From Corticibacter populi (GTDB taxonomy: Bacteria; Pseudomonadota; Gammaproteobacteria; Burkholderiales; Burkholderiaceae_C), in contig NZ_SGWR01000001.1 of assembly GCF_004217315.1 (NCBI RefSeq), positions 1,302,001-1,366,000 of the forward strand: a DNA stretch of 64,000 nucleotides, written 5' to 3'. Numbering within the stretch: position 1 is the stretch's first letter; every line of letters begins with the position of its first letter. Positions 51,893-62,352 of the stretch are shown here, piece by piece. Under the pieces are notes generated by a model. That model worked only from the letters and a program-made list of their open reading frames with translations, was not told the origin of the DNA and made no database searches. The translations under genes were made by a program, and so were the position numbers.

Positions 51893-51984
51893 TCGGGGCA
51901 CGATGGCGCTCCGAGGACCTGCCCTCCTGTCCAGACGCTGCCGGTCATGCCGGCCCGTGCCAGCCAGCCCAGCGACCATGCGCG

Positions 51985-53007
51985 ATGACTGACAACCGCC
52001 CTTCCCCGGAGCCCGCCCCCGCGCCGCGCCCTGACACCAGATCCTCGCTGGGGCTGCCGCTGATCGCGCCGGTGCGGCATCTGCACATCAAATCCATGCT
52101 GCTGATGCTGGTGACGCTGCTGCTGACCCTGGGTGCCTTCGGCTACCTGCTGTATGCACGCGGCGTCTTCGAGGAAAAGCAGACGCTGATCCTGACCGCC
52201 GAGGATTCGGAAGGGATTGCCATCGGCATGGACCTGACATTCTCGGGCTTTCCGATCGGTTCCGTGCGGCAGATCGAGCTGACCGACACCGGCGGCGTGC
52301 GCATCATCATCGACGTGCCGGAGAAGAACGCGCACCGGCTGCGTGAATCGAGCATCTTCACGATGGTGCGCAATGTGCTCGGCAGCACCAGCCTCAAGGC
52401 CTACACCGGTGTCTGGGACGACCCGCCGCTGCCGGACATGGCCGAGCGGCCGGTGCTCTATGGCGATGCCTCGGCCGAGATTCCGCAGCTGATGGCCTCG
52501 GCACGCACGCTGCTGAGCAACCTCGCCGGCCTCACGGCCAGCGATTCGGATCTTGCCAGCAGCCTAGCGCACCTCAACCAGCTCAGCGCGGCTTTGGGCG
52601 GCAGCGGCGCCGAAGGGGGCGCCCTGCAGATGCTGCTGGGCAACGGCACCGAGGCGCAGCAGCTGCAATCGGCACTGCAGCAGGCCAATACCTTGTTGCA
52701 GCGACTCAACCGCATCGCTGGCCGCGCCGATGAACAGGTCTTCGGCCAGTCCGGACTGATGCGCGATGCCCACGCTGCAACCCGGCAGCTTGACGCCCTG
52801 TTGGCCGAGACCCGCACCAGCCTGCGCCAGCTCGACGCCATTCTCGGCGACGCCAAAACGATCAGCGGCAATGTCAGCAACGCCAGCGAGGACCTGGACG
52901 AACTGCGCGCCGAGATCGAACGCAATCTGCGCCGCATCGACAGCATGATGGCGCACTTGCAGGACCTCTGGCCGCTGCGCCAGAACCACCGCATCGAACT
53001 GCCCTGA
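51985..53007 (+). CDS. MCE-family (MlaD-like) lipid-binding protein
   Basis: A 340-residue protein with a single N-terminal membrane segment (SMLLMLVTLLLTLGAFGYLLYA, ~38-60) and an MCE domain (~residues 65-160: EDSEGIAIGMDLTFSGFPIGSVRQIEL). It forms the periplasmic ring in a phospholipid or sterol-like transport system. A long coiled-coil tail follows (residues ~170-330). The start at 51985 is MTDNRPSPEP; the earlier frame is inside the merR and permease genes. Confidence 0.91.
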   Translation: MTDNRPSPEPAPAPRPDTRSSLGLPLIAPVRHLHIKSMLLMLVTLLLTLGAFGYLLYARGVFEEKQTLILTAEDSEGIAIGMDLTFSGFPIGSVRQIELTDTGGVRIIIDVPEKNAHRLRESSIFTMVRNVLGSTSLKAYTGVWDDPPLPDMAERPVLYGDASAEIPQLMASARTLLSNLAGLTASDSDLASSLAHLNQLSAALGGSGAEGGALQMLLGNGTEAQQLQSALQQANTLLQRLNRIAGRADEQVFGQSGLMRDAHAATRQLDALLAETRTSLRQLDAILGDAKTISGNVSNASEDLDELRAEIERNLRRIDSMMAHLQDLWPLRQNHRIELP

Positions 53008-53020
53008 AGGCCAGCAGACC

Positions 53021-53767
53021 ATGCCCGCATCCTTCCTTCCCCCCGTCAATGCCGCCGCTACGGGGCATCTGCCACGGCGCGCAACATGGTGGCTGGCATG
53101 GATGCTTGCGGCACTGGGAGCACTGCTATTGACCGGCTGCGCCAGCCGGGCCCCGACACCGGATTGGCAAAGCCAGGCCGGCACGGCCCTCCAACACGCG
53201 CAAGCGGCCTACTTCGACGGGCGTGGCCCAGTCCACGCCCTGGAGTTGGCGCTGGCTCGCCAGCAGCTCGCACGCACCGCTTCGCCGCAGGAGCTGGCGC
53301 GACTGGAGTTGCGCCAGTGCGCCCTGCAGGCCGCCAGCCTCGACTGGCAGCCATGCACGGCCTTCGAGCCGCTGCGCGGTGCAGCGGAAGCACCGGAGCG
53401 GGCCTACGCCGCCTATCTGGATGGCACCAGGCTCTCCGCTGCCGAGCAGGCCCTGCTGCCCGCCTCCCAGCGCGCAGCAGCCGGTCTGCATCAGCTCGAT
53501 GCAGCCAGCCTGGCGACCGTTGCCAGCATCAACGAGCCGCTCTCTCGCCTGCTCGCCGCCGCACTGCTGTACCGGCGCAGCGGCGCGCTGAGCCCTGAAC
53601 TGCTGCAAACGGCCGTTGATACCGCGTCGCAGCAGGGCTGGCGCCGGCCGCTGCTGGCCTGGCTGTTGCGCCAGCAAAGCTATGCCCAAGAGCATCAGCT
53701 GAGCGCACTGCAGGAATCGACCCGGCTGCGCATCGCCATCATCGAGGGCCAGGGCGAATTGCCCTGA
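53021..53767 (+). CDS. Lipoprotein of the MCE locus (function unknown)
   Basis: A 248-residue predicted lipoprotein. The hydrophobic segment WWLAWMLAALGALLLTGCAS ends at the lipobox LTGC (Cys41). The body is Ala/Leu/Gln-rich with helical repeats such as HALELALARQQLARTASPQEL. It follows the MCE gene by 13 bases, in the position where an MCE auxiliary lipoprotein often lies, but I cannot recognise the PqiC-type domain. Its role is therefore only inferred from position. Confidence 0.75.
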   Translation: MPASFLPPVNAAATGHLPRRATWWLAWMLAALGALLLTGCASRAPTPDWQSQAGTALQHAQAAYFDGRGPVHALELALARQQLARTASPQELARLELRQCALQAASLDWQPCTAFEPLRGAAEAPERAYAAYLDGTRLSAAEQALLPASQRAAAGLHQLDAASLATVASINEPLSRLLAAALLYRRSGALSPELLQTAVDTASQQGWRRPLLAWLLRQQSYAQEHQLSALQESTRLRIAIIEGQGELP

Positions 53768-53849
53768 CAATCCCCGGTTTCATCATTTCCCTGCCATTGC
53801 CCCACCTTAGCCATGCCCGGCATGGCCACCCAAAGTTTTCCCGACCACC

Positions 53850-54299
53850 ATGCACATCGACATCCAAATCCTCGACTCCCGCCTGCAGACCCAACTGCCC
53901 AGCTACGCCACCGCCGGCAGCGCGGGGCTGGACTTGCGCGCCTGCCTGCAAGAGCCGCTGGTGCTGCAGCCGGGCCAGCCTGCCGAGCTGGTGCCCACCG
54001 GCATCGCCATGTACCTGAAGGATCCCGGCTATGCCGCGCTGATCCTGCCGCGTTCGGGCCTGGGCCACAAGCAGGGGCTGGTGCTGGGCAATCTGGTCGG
54101 CCTGATCGACAGCGACTACCAGGGGCAGCTGATGGTCAGCGCCTGGAACCGCAGCGCGCAGCCGATCCGCATCGAGCCGCTCGACCGCATTGCCCAGCTG
54201 GTGATCGTGCCGGTGGTGCAGGCGCAGTTCAACATCGTCAAGGCGTTCCCCAGCTCGGAGCGTGGCAGCGGCGGCTACGGCTCCACCGGCAAGCAGTAA
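53850..54299 (+). CDS. dut: Deoxyuridine triphosphatase
   Basis: A 149-residue homotrimeric dUTPase, giving dUMP for thymidylate synthesis and keeping uracil out of DNA. The five motifs are seen: [47 protein letters not shown] and [13 protein letters not shown]. The length is usual. It follows the lipoprotein gene by 82 bases and converges on relA. Confidence 0.97.
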   Translation: MHIDIQILDSRLQTQLPSYATAGSAGLDLRACLQEPLVLQPGQPAELVPTGIAMYLKDPGYAALILPRSGLGHKQGLVLGNLVGLIDSDYQGQLMVSAWNRSAQPIRIEPLDRIAQLVIVPVVQAQFNIVKAFPSSERGSGGYGSTGKQ

Positions 54300-54356
54300 G
54301 ATTGGAGCCGGCGGCAGGCACGACAGGCGGCGTGCCACGGCATCACCGCCGCCGTG

Positions 54357-56609
54357 CTACTTGCGCCGCGCCTGCCGCACGCCGGCGACGGTGCGCACCG
54401 CATCGAGCACGTTGTGCAGACGCGTGGCGCTCTGCACCTCGACCGTGAAGGTCATGCTGGCGGTGTTCTTGTGGCTGCGCGTCTGCACGCCGATGACATT
54501 GGTGCGCTCGCGGGTGAAGACGTCGGAGATGTCGCGCAGCAGGCCCTGCCGGTCGGCCGCCTCGACCTGGATGTCCACCGGGTAGACCGCCTTGCGGTGG
54601 CCGCTGTCGGCCGCCGCCGCATCGTCCCACTGTACGTCGATGACGCGTTCGGGCGAATGCTCGAGCATCTTCAGGAAATTCGGGCAATCGTGCCGGTGGA
54701 TGCCCACGCCCTTGCCGCGCGTGATGAAGCCGCCGATCTCGTCGGGCGGTGCCGGCATGCAGCACTTGGCCAGATGGGTCATCAGCGAATCCATGCCGAC
54801 GACCAGCACCTTGCCCGAACCGCCGCTGCGCGGCTTGCGCACCACAACGCCATCGTCGCCGGCCACCTCTTCCGCGGGCGCGGGGTTGAGCAGTACCTCC
54901 AGCGCGCGCATCGAGAACTCGTCCTTGCCGACCACCTCGAAGAAGGCCTCGGCGGACTTGAAGCCGAGCTGCTCGGCAATGTCCTCGAGCTTCATGGCCG
55001 TCTTGCCCTCGCGCTGCAGCACCTTCTCGACGATCTCGCGCCCCTTGGCAATGGTCTCCTGCAGCGCCTGCGCGTTGAACCAGGCACGCACCTTGCTGCG
55101 CGCGCGCTGGCTGCACAGAAAGCCCAGATCCTTGTTGAGCCAGTCGCGCGAGGGTCCCCCCTCCTTGGCGGCGATGATCTCGACGGTCTGGCCATTCTGC
55201 AGCGGCGTGTTGAGGGCCACCATCTGACCATCGACCTTGGCGCCGCGGCAACGGTGCCCCAGGCTGGTATGCACCGTGTAGGCGAAGTCCACTGCCGTGG
55301 CGCCCTTGGGCAGCTCGACGATGGAGGCATTGGGCGTGAGCACGTAGATGCGGTCATCGAACAGGCCGAGCTGGCTGACCTGCACCGAGTCGGCGAATTC
55401 ACGCTCCCAGGCCAGCAGCTGGCGCAGCACGGCGATCTTGGTGTCGTAGTCGCCATTGGCACTCACGCCGGCATAGCCCTTGACGCCGGCCTCCTTGTAG
55501 GCCCAGTGCGCGGCCACTCCGGTTTCGGCATGGTCGTGCATGGCCTGGGTGCGGATCTGGATCTCCACGGCCCGTCCGGCCTCGTCGCGCACCACCGTGT
55601 GCAGCGACTGGTAGCCGTTGGGCTTGGGCTTGGCGATGTAGTCGTCGAACTCCTCTGGCACCGGCTGGAAGTGCTCGTGCACCCAGCTCAGCGCCGCATA
55701 GCACTCCTCGACGCCCTGCACGATGATGCGCATGGCACGGATGTCGAACAGCTGGTCAAAGGCCAGCGACTTGCCGCGCATCTTCTTGACGATGCTGTAG
55801 ATGTGCTTGGGCCGCCCCTGCACGGTGGCATGGATGCCCCGCTCCTGCAGTTGCAGCTGCACGCTCGCGCACAGCTCGCGCATGTACTGCTCGCGCTCGC
55901 GGCGCTTCTCGTCAAGCAGCCGCGCCACTTCACGGTAGGTATCGGGCTCGAGAAAACGGAACGCCAGATCCTCGATCTCCCACTTGAGCTGCCAGATACC
56001 CAGGCGATTGGCCAGCGGCGCGAAGACGTAAAGGCTTTCCTCGGCCAGCGGTCGATCGACCGGCACCTTGGAGGCGGCGTGGTAGCGCAACGTCTGCAGC
56101 CGCGAGGCCAGGCGGATCAGCACCACGCGCAGGTCGCGCGAAAAGGCCAGCAGCATCTTGCGCACCGTCTCGGTGTGCTCGGCCTTGGCCTCGCCCTGTT
56201 TGCTGGCGCCAGAGCCACTGCGGGCCTGGCCCTGCACCTGCATGAGCTTGGAGGTTTCCACCGCCAGCGAGGCATAGGTATCGCCAAAACGCTTGGCAAT
56301 GGCCTCGTAGGGATTGTTCAGGTGGAACGAGGCATAAATCAGGTAGGTCGCTGCCTGCATGGCCTCGGAGCCGCCGATGGATGCCAGGATCTCGGCCACG
56401 GCATTGGCGTGGTCAAGCACATTCTCGCCATTGCGCAGCAACTCGCCGGCCAGCAGCGGCTCGGCAAAGGCGCGCGCGCGCGCCAGCATGTCCTGCTGCT
56501 GCGGCAGCATGGTGCTGGCCGCGCTGAGTACGAAGGGCGGCGCAGCATCCTGCTTGCCATCCGCCCTGGCGTGCATGGTTTCGGCAGATTTGACAAGCGG
56601 TGCGTTCAT
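54357..56609 (-). CDS. relA: (p)ppGpp synthetase RelA
   Basis: A 750-residue long RSH protein. The N-terminal hydrolase domain appears inactive: the HD pair expected in the AALLHDVVED motif is replaced by TYLIYASFHL (Ala93-Ser94). The synthetase domain is intact, with KHIYSIVKKMRGKSLAFDQ, FDIRAMRIIV, FDDYIAKPKPNGYQSLHTVV and EIQIRTQAMHDHAETGVAAHW. TGS (KGATAVDFAYTVHTSLG), helical and ACT domains (~residues 675-750) follow. So it makes (p)ppGpp on starved ribosomes and does not degrade it. The start MNAPLVKSAE at 56609 fits the family. Confidence 0.94.
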   Translation of the reverse strand: MNAPLVKSAETMHARADGKQDAAPPFVLSAASTMLPQQQDMLARARAFAEPLLAGELLRNGENVLDHANAVAEILASIGGSEAMQAATYLIYASFHLNNPYEAIAKRFGDTYASLAVETSKLMQVQGQARSGSGASKQGEAKAEHTETVRKMLLAFSRDLRVVLIRLASRLQTLRYHAASKVPVDRPLAEESLYVFAPLANRLGIWQLKWEIEDLAFRFLEPDTYREVARLLDEKRREREQYMRELCASVQLQLQERGIHATVQGRPKHIYSIVKKMRGKSLAFDQLFDIRAMRIIVQGVEECYAALSWVHEHFQPVPEEFDDYIAKPKPNGYQSLHTVVRDEAGRAVEIQIRTQAMHDHAETGVAAHWAYKEAGVKGYAGVSANGDYDTKIAVLRQLLAWEREFADSVQVSQLGLFDDRIYVLTPNASIVELPKGATAVDFAYTVHTSLGHRCRGAKVDGQMVALNTPLQNGQTVEIIAAKEGGPSRDWLNKDLGFLCSQRARSKVRAWFNAQALQETIAKGREIVEKVLQREGKTAMKLEDIAEQLGFKSAEAFFEVVGKDEFSMRALEVLLNPAPAEEVAGDDGVVVRKPRSGGSGKVLVVGMDSLMTHLAKCCMPAPPDEIGGFITRGKGVGIHRHDCPNFLKMLEHSPERVIDVQWDDAAAADSGHRKAVYPVDIQVEAADRQGLLRDISDVFTRERTNVIGVQTRSHKNTASMTFTVEVQSATRLHNVLDAVRTVAGVRQARRK

Positions 56610-56801
56610 ACGATGGCCACGAAGGAAAGGGCGATGCCCAGAATGCGAAGCTGGCGCTGGTGCGGTGATGCAGGTGCGGTTGCGTGTTGCGGATAGGGAT
56701 GTCCGAGTGCGGCGCTCACGGAACGGTGCCGCCCTCCCGGGCACTCCGGTGCAGCAGGTGCGGTGTGCGGCAATGATACGCACACGCCCGGATGCACGCT
56801 G

Positions 56802-57791
56802 TCAGTCAACATCGTCAAACCCGGGCGGCTGCGCGTCAATCAGGAATGGCAGCACCACCGCCGTCTGGTCGGCATGCACCAGCGTCGGCGCATGGCCCAC
56901 CCGCGCGAACTCCACCAGCCTCGCCCTGGGTCCGCGCAGCGTCATCCGCTGTGCCGCCTCGCGGGTGAGCAAATCCGACTCCGCTCCTCTCAAGAGCAAT
57001 GTCTGTGCCTGGATGCCATCATACAACTGCCACAGCAGGTGCTCGTTGGCGGCGGCTGCCGCCTCCGTCATGTCGGCAAACGCCACGGCAATGGCCGGGT
57101 CGTAGTGCAGGCCCAGGCGGCCGTTGTCGAGCGGGCGTAGCATGGGCCTCGAGAGCGCCAGCCACTCGGCATCGCTGTGCGGGCCGAAACTCGCGGCAAC
57201 GCGGCGCAGGTAGTCGGCCGCCTGCTGCTCCGAGTCGAACTCCGGCTGCTGACCAAGGTAAGTACCGATGCGCTGTATCGAGGCCCAGGTAATCACCGGG
57301 CCCACGTCATTGAGTACCAGACGCCGCAGCACCACCCGCCCGGGCGGCGGTGGCAGGGCCGCCACCGCCATGCCGATCAGCCCGCCCATGCTGGTGCCCA
57401 CCCAGTCGAGTTGCGTCACGGGCCGTCCTGCGGCGGCCGACTCTGCCAGCACCGTCTGCAGCAGCGTCAGCATGTCGGCTACATAAAAGGGCACCTGGTA
57501 GGACTGCGGGTCGGCCAACCAGTCGCTGCGGCCACGCCCCACCACATCCGGGCATATGACACGCGCATGCAGGCTGAGCTGGCGCGCCAGCACGTCGAAG
57601 TCGCGCCCATTGCGGCTGAGGCCATGCACGCAGAGAATCAGATGCCCGTCATCACCGCTTTCGGCGGCCGGCCAGTCCCAATAGGCCATGCGATGCATTT
57701 GCGCGTGCGCGGCGCCATTCGGGCCCGCTGCACTGGCGCCCTGGCAAGCGACGAAACGCAGAATCGGTTGAGCTTGTTCGGTCATGCGCAT
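56802..57791 (-). CDS. Alpha/beta hydrolase
   Basis: A 329-residue esterase-like alpha/beta fold protein. The oxyanion part is LCVHGLSRNGRDFDVLAR. The nucleophile elbow is DWVGTSMGGLIG (Ser in GTSMG). Acid and base are likely Asp in RGAESDLLT and His in VGHAPTLVH. Start options are 57791 and 57785 (MTEQAQPIL). The substrate is not evident. It is divergent from the 3-hydroxybutyrate dehydrogenase gene, so a polyhydroxybutyrate-related role is possible but unsupported. Confidence 0.88.
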   Translation of the reverse strand: MRMTEQAQPILRFVACQGASAAGPNGAAHAQMHRMAYWDWPAAESGDDGHLILCVHGLSRNGRDFDVLARQLSLHARVICPDVVGRGRSDWLADPQSYQVPFYVADMLTLLQTVLAESAAAGRPVTQLDWVGTSMGGLIGMAVAALPPPPGRVVLRRLVLNDVGPVITWASIQRIGTYLGQQPEFDSEQQAADYLRRVAASFGPHSDAEWLALSRPMLRPLDNGRLGLHYDPAIAVAFADMTEAAAAANEHLLWQLYDGIQAQTLLLRGAESDLLTREAAQRMTLRGPRARLVEFARVGHAPTLVHADQTAVVLPFLIDAQPPGFDDVD

Positions 57792-57929
57792 GGCCCCGGT
57801 TCATAATGGTGGCTCGGGTTCACATCGTCCCCCGGCAGTATCGACATGCAAACCGCAATGACGGCAACGCCGTGGCGCGGCCCTGCAGATCGATATCAGT
57901 CATCCTAATTGATCTGGAGATTGAAAATT

Positions 57930-58712
57930 ATGTTGAAAGGTAAAACTGCCCTGGTCACCGGCTCGACCAGCGGCATCGGACTGGGCATCGCCAAGGTGCT
58001 GGCGGCCCAGGGGGCCAATGTGCTGGTAAACGGTTTTGGCGACTCGGAGACGCCACGCAAGGAGATCGAGCAGGCCGGCGCCGCGCATGGCATCCGCACC
58101 GCCTTCCATGGCGCCGACCTCAGCAAGACCGAGCAGATCGAGGAGTTGATTGCCTTTGGCAACCAGACCTTCGGCCGGATCGACATCCTGGTCAACAACG
58201 CCGGCATTCAGCACACCTCACCCATCGAGTCGTTCCCGCCGGAGCGCTGGGATGCCATCATCGCCATCAACCTCAGCAGCGTCTTCCACACCAGCCGGCT
58301 GGTGCTGCCGTCGATGCGCCAGCAGAACTGGGGCCGCATCATCAACATCGCCTCGGTGCATGGCCTGGTGGGCTCGGTCGAGAAGGCCGCCTATGTGGCT
58401 GCCAAGCATGGCGTGGTGGGTTTCACCAAAGTCGCAGCACTGGAGACCGCCACCACCGGCGTCACCGTCAACGCCATCTGCCCGGGCTGGGTGCTGACAC
58501 CACTGGTGCAAAAGCAGATTGACGCACTGGCGCAAAAGCAGGGCATCACGGTGCAGGAGGCACAAAAGCAACTGCTGGGCGCCAAGGAGCCTTCGCTGCG
58601 CTTTACCACCCCCGAGGAGTTGGGCCAGTTGGCCGCCTTCTTCTGCTCGCCCGCCGGCGACAACATCCGCGGTGTGGCCTGGAACATGGACGGTGGCTGG
58701 GTCGCACAATAA
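57930..58712 (+). CDS. bdhA: 3-hydroxybutyrate dehydrogenase
   Basis: A 260-residue short-chain dehydrogenase that oxidises (R)-3-hydroxybutyrate to acetoacetate with NAD. The cofactor motif is TGSTSGIGLGIAKVL. The catalytic set is Ser in IINIASVHGLVGS and YVAAKHG. The C-terminal GDNIRGVAWNMDGGWVAQ is typical of BdhA. The start at 57930 has GGAG 10 bases earlier. It supports polyhydroxybutyrate use in this type of organism. Confidence 0.95.
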   Translation: MLKGKTALVTGSTSGIGLGIAKVLAAQGANVLVNGFGDSETPRKEIEQAGAAHGIRTAFHGADLSKTEQIEELIAFGNQTFGRIDILVNNAGIQHTSPIESFPPERWDAIIAINLSSVFHTSRLVLPSMRQQNWGRIINIASVHGLVGSVEKAAYVAAKHGVVGFTKVAALETATTGVTVNAICPGWVLTPLVQKQIDALAQKQGITVQEAQKQLLGAKEPSLRFTTPEELGQLAAFFCSPAGDNIRGVAWNMDGGWVAQ

Positions 58713-58743
58713 GCCATCAGCATGATGCGATAAAGCGGGGTTC

Positions 58744-58789
58744 GCCCCCATGACAAAGCCCGCCAGATGGCGGGCTTTGTCATGGGGGC
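58744..58789. terminator. Very strong 21-bp hairpin between bdhA and azurin genes
   Basis: A perfect 21-base stem (GCCCCCATGACAAAGCCCGC + C and its complement) with a 4-base AGAT loop. It lies 32 bases past the bdhA stop and 50 before the azurin stop, so it can end transcription from either side. No T-tract follows. Confidence 0.85.
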
Positions 58790-58839
58790 TTGCCAGCGCC
58801 GCCACCTCTGCGCGGACGCTGGCAATCGCTGTTAAGAAC

Positions 58840-59292
58840 TCAGGAGCCGAACTTCAGCACGCCCTTCATCAGCGCGGAGTGGCCAGGGAAAGAGCAGAAG
58901 TAGGTGTAGCCCTCGCCAGCGGTGAGCTTGCTGACGTCGAAGGTCACCGAATCGGTCTCGCCGCCGCCAATCATGTTGGTGTGGGCAATGATGCGGGCAT
59001 CGCCTTCGGGCAGATAGCCCTTGGCAGCGCCAGCCTTGATGCTGTCGTTGGCCACCGGCTGCACGTCGGCCGTCTTGGTCAGCACCCAGTTATGGCCCAT
59101 CACGTTCTTGGGCTGCTTGCCCACGTGCTTGAGCGTCACGGTGAATTCCTTGCAGCTCTGGTCAACCACGATTTCCTTGGTGTTGTACTGCATGGCGTCA
59201 TTGCCCTCGATGGTCACGCTGCAATCGGCGGCCATGGCCGGGGCGGCCAGCGCGGTCAGACAGGCGGTCAGAGCAAAGGGTGCAAATTTCAT
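58840..59292 (-). CDS. azu: Azurin (blue copper protein)
   Basis: A 150-residue periplasmic type-1 copper protein that carries electrons, for example to nitrite reductase or cytochrome oxidase. The signal peptide is [21 protein letters not shown], then [20 protein letters not shown]. Copper ligands are in place: His in VMGHNWVL and Cys, His and Met in [14 protein letters not shown]. The start at 59292 has GGAG just upstream. It is divergent from the cbb3 assembly genes and shares the FNR-type box at 59441. Confidence 0.97.
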   Translation of the reverse strand: MKFAPFALTACLTALAAPAMAADCSVTIEGNDAMQYNTKEIVVDQSCKEFTVTLKHVGKQPKNVMGHNWVLTKTADVQPVANDSIKAGAAKGYLPEGDARIIAHTNMIGGGETDSVTFDVSKLTAGEGYTYFCSFPGHSALMKGVLKFGS

Positions 59293-59440
59293 TTGATTCT
59301 CCAGGTTTGCAACGGTGTCGAGACAGTCCCGGCCCTTGCCAGGCTGTCCATGAATGAACGCGTCAAGCATAACCGCCGATGACAGCCAAGGTGTTTGCGC
59401 TGCCTCAAAAACAGGCAATATTTCTGCTTCCGATCGAAGC

Positions 59441-59454
59441 TTGACCTAAGTCAA
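59441..59454. promoter_or_regulatory. FNR/ANR-type box between azurin and ccoI
   Basis: TTGACCTAAGTCAA is a perfect dyad TTGAC-N4-GTCAA, matching ANR/FixK-type targets and close to FNR (TTGAT-N4-ATCAA). It lies 149 bases before the azurin ATG and about 205 before ccoI, so it may serve one or both in low oxygen. Confidence 0.7.
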
Positions 59455-59659
59455 ACTTGCCGGACATAGGCGCCATGCGGCGCGTCCGCAGTGCCACAAT
59501 TCCAGCCATTCCAGTGCGTGTTCCGCCAGCAAGGCCCAGGCCCCCGACGGACCGCCCAGCGCCTGTTGCGCCGCGCCCGGCGAGCTGCCACCGCAGGGCT
59601 ATTTCCCGCCGTGTCAGTGGCAGCACCGCACGATCTGCCCCACCCCAACACGCCCCGCC

Positions 59660-62194
59660 ATGTGCGCGCAAAGCCTCCCTCCGCTCCCCCCGGTTCCCGG
59701 CACCACACCGCCGCCGCATGGCACGCCAGGATCGTCGGCCACCGAACTGATCGACGACCCGGGCGAATGGCCGTCTTTCAGTCAGCGCTGCGACCCGGAG
59801 GGCAAGGCGCTCACGCTGCGCGAGAAGGACGAGGCAATGCAGGCCGAGCAGGGCCCGGTGTTCTGGGCCTCGCAATTCACCCTGCAGGGCATGTATTGCC
59901 CGGCCTGCGCGCTGACCATCGAGGATGCGCTGATGCGCGTGCCCGGAGTCGCCTCGGTGCAGGTCAACGGCGTGCAGCAGCGCACACGGGTGGTCTGGCA
60001 GGCAGACCGCATCCGTCCTTCGGCGCTCATCAAGGCCATTGAGGCGGCAGGCTATGGCGCCACCCCGGGCAATGACGGGCAGGCCTTCGAGCAGCGCCGC
60101 GCGGCCAACCGGCTGATGCTGTGGCGCTGGCTTGTCGCGGGCTTTTGCATGATGCAGGTGATGATGTACGCATGGCCGGCCTACACGGTCAACGCGGACG
60201 GCATCGCCAGCGACCTGGTGCAATTGCTGCGCTGGGCCTCGTGGGTGCTGACGCTGCCGGTGCTGATCTTCTCCTGCGGCCCCTTCTTCAGGCAGGCCTG
60301 GCACGACCTGTGCCAGCGCCGCATCGGCATGGACCTGCCCATCGCGCTGGCCATTGCATTGACGTTCCTGGTCAGCTCGGCCGGCACCTTCGAGCCGGCC
60401 GGCATCTTCGGCCACGATGTCTACTTCGACTCGCTGACAATGTTCGTGTTCTTTCTGCTCAGCGGCCGCATGCTGCAGCTGCGGCTGCGCCACCGCGTGG
60501 CGGGCGAGCTCGATGCATTGGCCAACCGCATGCCCGAGCAGGTCGAGCGTCTCTCCGACCCGGATGACCTGGCCGCCGGCAGCACCCTGGTGGCGCTGCG
60601 CCAGTTGCGCGTGCGCGACGTGGTGCGCATCAAGCCCGGCGAAGGCTTCCCGGGCGACGGCACCATCGTCGACGGCGCGACCTGGGTGGACGAGGCATTG
60701 CTGACGGGCGAGTCCCGGCCGGTGCAGCGCCAGCCCGGCGACACCGTGATCGCCGGCAGCTTCAACCGCTCGGCCAGCGTATTGGTGCGCCTGGACCGGC
60801 TGGGCAACACCACGCGCTATGCGCAGATCGTCGATCTGATGGAGACGGCGGCGATGCAGAAACCCTACTTCGCGCAGCTGGCCGACCGCATCGCCGGCCC
60901 CTTCCTCCTGGCCGTGATCGTGCTGGCGGGTCTGGCCATGCTGTGGTGGTGGCCGCAGGATCCGGCCCGCGCCGTGATGGTGGGGGTGGCGGTGCTGGTG
61001 GTCACCTGCCCCTGCGCGCTGGCACTGGCCACCCCCTCGGCGTTGCTGGCGGCGGCCGGGGCGCTGTCGCGCCGCGGCGTGCTGGTGGCCAATCTGCAGG
61101 CGCTGGAGTTCGCTCCCAATGCCACGCTGGCCGTCTTCGACAAGACCGGCACGCTCACCGAGGATCGGCTGTTGCTTGGGCAGGTGCAGGTGCGCGCCGG
61201 CAGCAGCGCGGTCGAGGCCCTTGGCCTGGCGCTGCGCCTGGCGAGCCAGTCGCTGCATCCGGTCTCGCGAGCGCTGGTCGAGGAGACGCGCCGCCAGCAT
61301 CCGGAGCTGGCGCAGGAGACGCAGCCCCATGCTTCCATGCTCCTCGAGGGGCTGCGCGAGATTCCCGGCCAGGGCATCGAGGCCCATATTGATGGCATCA
61401 CCTACCGGCTGGGCTCGGCCGCGTTCTGCAAGGGCCTGGGTTCCGCCTCCGCAGCGCAGGCGGCGCGCGTACCAGCCAGTGCCGCGACAGCAGACATGGC
61501 CGCCAGTGATGAGGCGGCGCTGGCACGCGTCATGCTCGCCGACACATCCGGCTGGCTCGCCAGCTTTCACCTGAGCGAAACCATCCGCGCCGATGCGGCT
61601 GCCACAGTGTCCATCATGCGCCAGCTCGGCCTGAAGACGGCGCTGCTCTCGGGTGATCAGCCACAGGCAGCCGCGCAGATGGCGCAGCGGTTGGGCATCG
61701 ACATCGCCATGGGCGGCTGCAGTCCGCAGGACAAGCTCGACCAGTTGCAGCGCTGGCAGGCCCAGGGCGAGCGCATCGTGATGGTGGGTGACGGCCTCAA
61801 CGACGGCCCGGTGCTGGCCAAGGCCAATGTGTCCTTTGCCGTCGGCCAGGCCGTGCCACTGGCGCGTGCGCAGGCCGACTTCATCGTCAACAGCACGGCG
61901 TTGCTGCCCATTGCCAGCACGCTGCTGGTGGCGCGCCGCACGGTGCGCGTGATGCGCGAGAACCTGGCCTGGGCGTTCGGCTACAACCTGCTCTTCATCC
62001 CGATGGCACTGGTCGGCTGGATGCCGGCCTGGCTGGCCGGCCTGGGCATGGCCGCCAGCTCGCTGATCGTCATCGCCAATGCCGCACGGCTGACACGCTA
62101 CCAACCGCTGGCAGGCCAGCCCGCCGGTGCCACCCCGGCCGCGCCACCGCCCATTCCATTGACCGGCGCCCCGGCGCCGGCCACCCGTTCCTGA
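59660..62194 (+). CDS. ccoI: Copper P1B ATPase of cbb3 oxidase assembly (CcoI/FixI)
   Basis: An 844-residue heavy-metal ATPase supplying copper to cbb3 oxidase. The N-terminus has Cys in FSQRCDPE, typical of the FixI/CcoI cytosolic region, followed by the HMA-like motif [16 protein letters not shown]. Core motifs are [27 protein letters not shown] and [10 protein letters not shown]. Copper-subgroup residues in the last helices are GYNLLFIP and MAASSLI. It precedes ccoS and ccoN. The first ~65 residues are variable, so the exact start is uncertain. Confidence 0.93.
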   Translation: MCAQSLPPLPPVPGTTPPPHGTPGSSATELIDDPGEWPSFSQRCDPEGKALTLREKDEAMQAEQGPVFWASQFTLQGMYCPACALTIEDALMRVPGVASVQVNGVQQRTRVVWQADRIRPSALIKAIEAAGYGATPGNDGQAFEQRRAANRLMLWRWLVAGFCMMQVMMYAWPAYTVNADGIASDLVQLLRWASWVLTLPVLIFSCGPFFRQAWHDLCQRRIGMDLPIALAIALTFLVSSAGTFEPAGIFGHDVYFDSLTMFVFFLLSGRMLQLRLRHRVAGELDALANRMPEQVERLSDPDDLAAGSTLVALRQLRVRDVVRIKPGEGFPGDGTIVDGATWVDEALLTGESRPVQRQPGDTVIAGSFNRSASVLVRLDRLGNTTRYAQIVDLMETAAMQKPYFAQLADRIAGPFLLAVIVLAGLAMLWWWPQDPARAVMVGVAVLVVTCPCALALATPSALLAAAGALSRRGVLVANLQALEFAPNATLAVFDKTGTLTEDRLLLGQVQVRAGSSAVEALGLALRLASQSLHPVSRALVEETRRQHPELAQETQPHASMLLEGLREIPGQGIEAHIDGITYRLGSAAFCKGLGSASAAQAARVPASAATADMAASDEAALARVMLADTSGWLASFHLSETIRADAAATVSIMRQLGLKTALLSGDQPQAAAQMAQRLGIDIAMGGCSPQDKLDQLQRWQAQGERIVMVGDGLNDGPVLAKANVSFAVGQAVPLARAQADFIVNSTALLPIASTLLVARRTVRVMRENLAWAFGYNLLFIPMALVGWMPAWLAGLGMAASSLIVIANAARLTRYQPLAGQPAGATPAAPPPIPLTGAPAPATRS

Positions 62195-62214
62195 AAGACC
62201 CCGAGAGAGACGCC

Positions 62215-62352
62215 ATGGACATTCTCTATCTGCTCATCCCGCTCTCCGTCATCCTGGTCCTGGCCATTCTGGCGGGTCTGTGGTGGGCGATCTACCACGG
62301 CCAGTTCGAGAACGTCGAACAGGAGGGCGAGCGCATTCTCAACAACGATTGA
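62215..62352 (+). CDS. ccoS: cbb3-type oxidase assembly protein CcoS
   Basis: A 45-residue single-helix membrane protein, [20 protein letters not shown] followed by [20 protein letters not shown], typical of CcoS/FixS, needed for cofactor insertion in cbb3 oxidase. Positioned between ccoI and ccoN, 20 bases after ccoI. It was identified by translating the gap; it is easily missed because it is short. Its stop codon overlaps the FNR box at 62349. Confidence 0.93.
   Translation: MDILYLLIPLSVILVLAILAGLWWAIYHGQFENVEQEGERILNND

Noticed and set aside
59405-62104. An 899-codon minus-strand frame opposite ccoI
   Set aside because: Antisense of ccoI, with no recognisable domains.
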